From assembly GCA_016342585.1 (NCBI GenBank), contig JAEINK010000004.1:95779-159778 (forward strand): DNA of 64,000 bases, in the 5' to 3' direction. The first letter of the stretch is position 1, and every line of letters begins with the position of its first letter. Positions 62,628 through 64,000 of this stretch are shown here, in pieces. Source of the stretch: Spirochaetales bacterium. Lineage in GTDB: Bacteria; Spirochaetota; Spirochaetia; UBA9216. Position numbers and translations under genes: made by a program. The notes under the pieces were generated by a model that worked only from the letters and a program-made list of their open reading frames with translations, was not told where the DNA came from and ran no database searches.

Positions 62628-63806
62628 TTACCTTCTTCTACCGGTAACTCTTCTTAATAGCTCAACTTCGTTTTCAAATATTTTGATCAGGGCTTCACAT
62701 TCGACCAGGCTTGTATCTGCCCCCCATGAGATCCTGATTGCAGAAAATGCAATATCTCGTGAGATCCCCAGACTATCGGAAACCCTGAATGTTTTTTTCT
62801 GCCTTGAGGAGCAAGCGGAACCTGTTGATACGGCCGCTCCTTTGTCATTTATAACCCTTGCAAGAACCTCTCCCGGTATTTGTGGAAAACTAACCATTAC
62901 TATCCAGGGTGAGTAACCCTCAGAAAGGGCTTTGTCCCTGGTGGGAATAATTTTTGCATTAGCCCTTTCTATAAGGTTATTAACAATAAAACGCTTAATT
63001 TCTTTGGCATGCTCCAAATCCGTTTCAAGATTTGCATATTTTTTCTCTATGGCAAGACTCAAGCCATGGATCCCCGGCAGGTTTTCCGTTCCTCCCCGAA
63101 GCCCCATTTCCTGTCCGCCCCCCCGGTTCAGCATAGCCTTCGGGTTTTTCAGGAAAAGTATACCACATCCCCTGGGTGCTCCAATTTTATGTCCTGAAAA
63201 TGAGGCGGCATCAACATCCCAGGCTGTGAGATCAATTTTCTGCTTTCCCAGGGCCTGCACACCATCTGTATGGATGAAGACCTCCTTTCCTGCATTCTCA
63301 GCACTCTGACGGAGATTCCCTACACTCTCCCTGACAGGAAGAATAACTCCCGTCTCATTATTAACGGCCATTAGTGATATGAATTCAGTCCCGATGGTGT
63401 AGGCTTTTATCAATGAATCCGGATCGATTGCCCCCTCTTTTAGGGGGGGAAGGATATTGAGTTTCCAGCCCAGGTCCTTAAGTGATTTTGCCGGTTCATA
63501 AACCGCCGCATGTTCAAATCCGGAGATGAGAATCTCTCCTGCCTGACGTCTTCGATTGAGCAGAGAAAAAATTATGAGGTTATTTGATTCGGTGCCACCG
63601 GAGGTGAAAATTATTTGTTCAGCCTTACAGTTCAGTTCTGTTGCGACCTTTTTGCGGCAGGTTGACAGGAGCTCCGATGCCTTTTTACCCTCTGAATGAG
63701 ATGAGGACGGATTTCCATAGAAATCAATTGCATCCCTCACTGTTTGTTCAAGAATTTCAGGATCAGGTTTAGATGTTGCAGCCCAGTCAAAATAGAGTCG
63801 TTCCAT
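62628..63806 (-). CDS. Cysteine desulfurase (IscS/NifS type)
   Basis: 392 residues. This PLP enzyme takes sulfur from cysteine as a protein persulfide. MERLYFDWAATSKPDPEILE opens the chain, the PLP lysine lies in FSGHKIGAPRGCGILFLK, and the active cysteine in AVSTGSACSSRQKK is on the long flexible loop of group I enzymes. It is 37 bases upstream of thiI, a common pairing for tRNA thiolation. No IscU or other Fe-S genes are adjacent. Confidence 0.94.
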   Translation of the reverse strand: MERLYFDWAATSKPDPEILEQTVRDAIDFYGNPSSSHSEGKKASELLSTCRKKVATELNCKAEQIIFTSGGTESNNLIIFSLLNRRRQAGEILISGFEHAAVYEPAKSLKDLGWKLNILPPLKEGAIDPDSLIKAYTIGTEFISLMAVNNETGVILPVRESVGNLRQSAENAGKEVFIHTDGVQALGKQKIDLTAWDVDAASFSGHKIGAPRGCGILFLKNPKAMLNRGGGQEMGLRGGTENLPGIHGLSLAIEKKYANLETDLEHAKEIKRFIVNNLIERANAKIIPTRDKALSEGYSPWIVMVSFPQIPGEVLARVINDKGAAVSTGSACSSRQKKTFRVSDSLGISRDIAFSAIRISWGADTSLVECEALIKIFENEVELLRRVTGRRR

Positions 63807-63858
63807 ATCTTCAATAATATAGCCACACTAAGGGCCTAGTGCAAGCGGTAAGCCTGTT

Positions 63859-64000
63859 TTTGCAGTTTTCCTTATGGGAACCACGAGGAAAACTATGGGA
63901 AAAAAACTATGCAGGTCCTAGTCTTTGCAGTTTTCCTTATGGGAACCACGAGGAAAACTATGGGAAAAAAACTATGCAGGTCCTAGTCTTTGCAGTTTTC
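63859..64000. repeat. Perfect 65-bp tandem repeat running off the window
   Basis: Two full identical units (63859-63923, 63924-63988) and the start of a third (63989 on). Each begins TTTGCAGTTTTCCTTATGGG. The arms AGTTTTCCT and AGGAAAACT inside each unit form a 9-bp inverted repeat. The motif CTATGGGAAAAAAACTATGC follows. No coding sense is visible. Confidence 0.95.

Noticed and set aside
63859-64000. CRISPR array
   Set aside because: The 65-bp units are identical throughout, with no unique spacers, and no cas genes are nearby.

Overview
The window looks like a chromosomal segment of a free-living spirochaete (Spirochaetales, Spirochaeta-like). This is inferred from four things: the housekeeping clusters rpsF-ssb-rpsR-rplI-dnaB and rpsB-tsf-frr-uppS-cdsA-rseP, a bacterial XPB helicase paired with an XPB-N-domain protein, a tiny bS22/mS38-like ribosomal protein, and many secreted proteins and lipoproteins of the spirochaetal type. 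Base composition is moderate (roughly mid-40s % GC by eye), and coding density is very high, with many ATGA or TTGA start/stop overlaps. I see no rRNA, tRNA, CRISPR array, insertion sequence or prophage.

Layout. 1-3.3 kb: a 5'-truncated FemAB-type aminoacyltransferase, murD, and an unknown protein divergent from a 29-codon bS22-like gene that the ORF track missed. 3.6-9.1 kb: a small acidic unknown protein, then rpsF-ssb-rpsR-(DUF2232-like membrane protein)-rplI-dnaB and comFB. 9.1-19.1 kb (minus strand): rpsB-tsf, frr-uppS-cdsA-rseP-CpXC protein-secreted beta-propeller, and xth-DUF4321-maf. 19.3-28.7 kb (minus): a large lipoprotein and a MacAB-TolC-like export operon headed by a Yip1-domain protein. 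That operon has a strong promoter with a palindromic, GntR/YtrA-like operator. 28.9-35.3 kb (minus): a complete tryptophan operon trpE-GD-CF-B-A with two gene fusions and a clear promoter.

35.4-40.5 kb (plus): a ribose/galactose-type sugar ABC transporter (binding protein, double ATPase, permease), an AT-rich small protein with VOC-like character, and a radical SAM enzyme. 40.5-53.3 kb (minus): adenosine deaminase, DUF4097 and DUF1700-like proteins, an ABC-F ATPase, and a run of envelope genes (SH3 lipoprotein, secreted unknown, LysM lytic transglycosylase, TPR lipoprotein) behind the XPB helicase pair. 53.5-57.5 kb (plus): an ECF vitamin transporter (fused double ATPase, T and S components) followed by a divergent PRPP-synthetase homologue. 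57.5-63.8 kb (minus): aroC, aroK, a secreted protein, a flavin-binding-fold protein, an unknown, thiI and a cysteine desulfurase. The last 140 bases are a perfect 65-bp tandem repeat that runs off the window.

Functional links. MurD, UppS, FemAB and the lytic transglycosylase serve peptidoglycan. AroK and AroC feed chorismate to the trp operon. Cysteine desulfurase supplies sulfur to ThiI for 4-thiouridine in tRNA. The least ordinary parts are the RG-rich repeat tail on bS18, the XPB/envelope operon, the ECF cassette with a degenerate second ATPase and a PRPP-synthetase-like partner, the operator on the export operon, and the edge repeat array.
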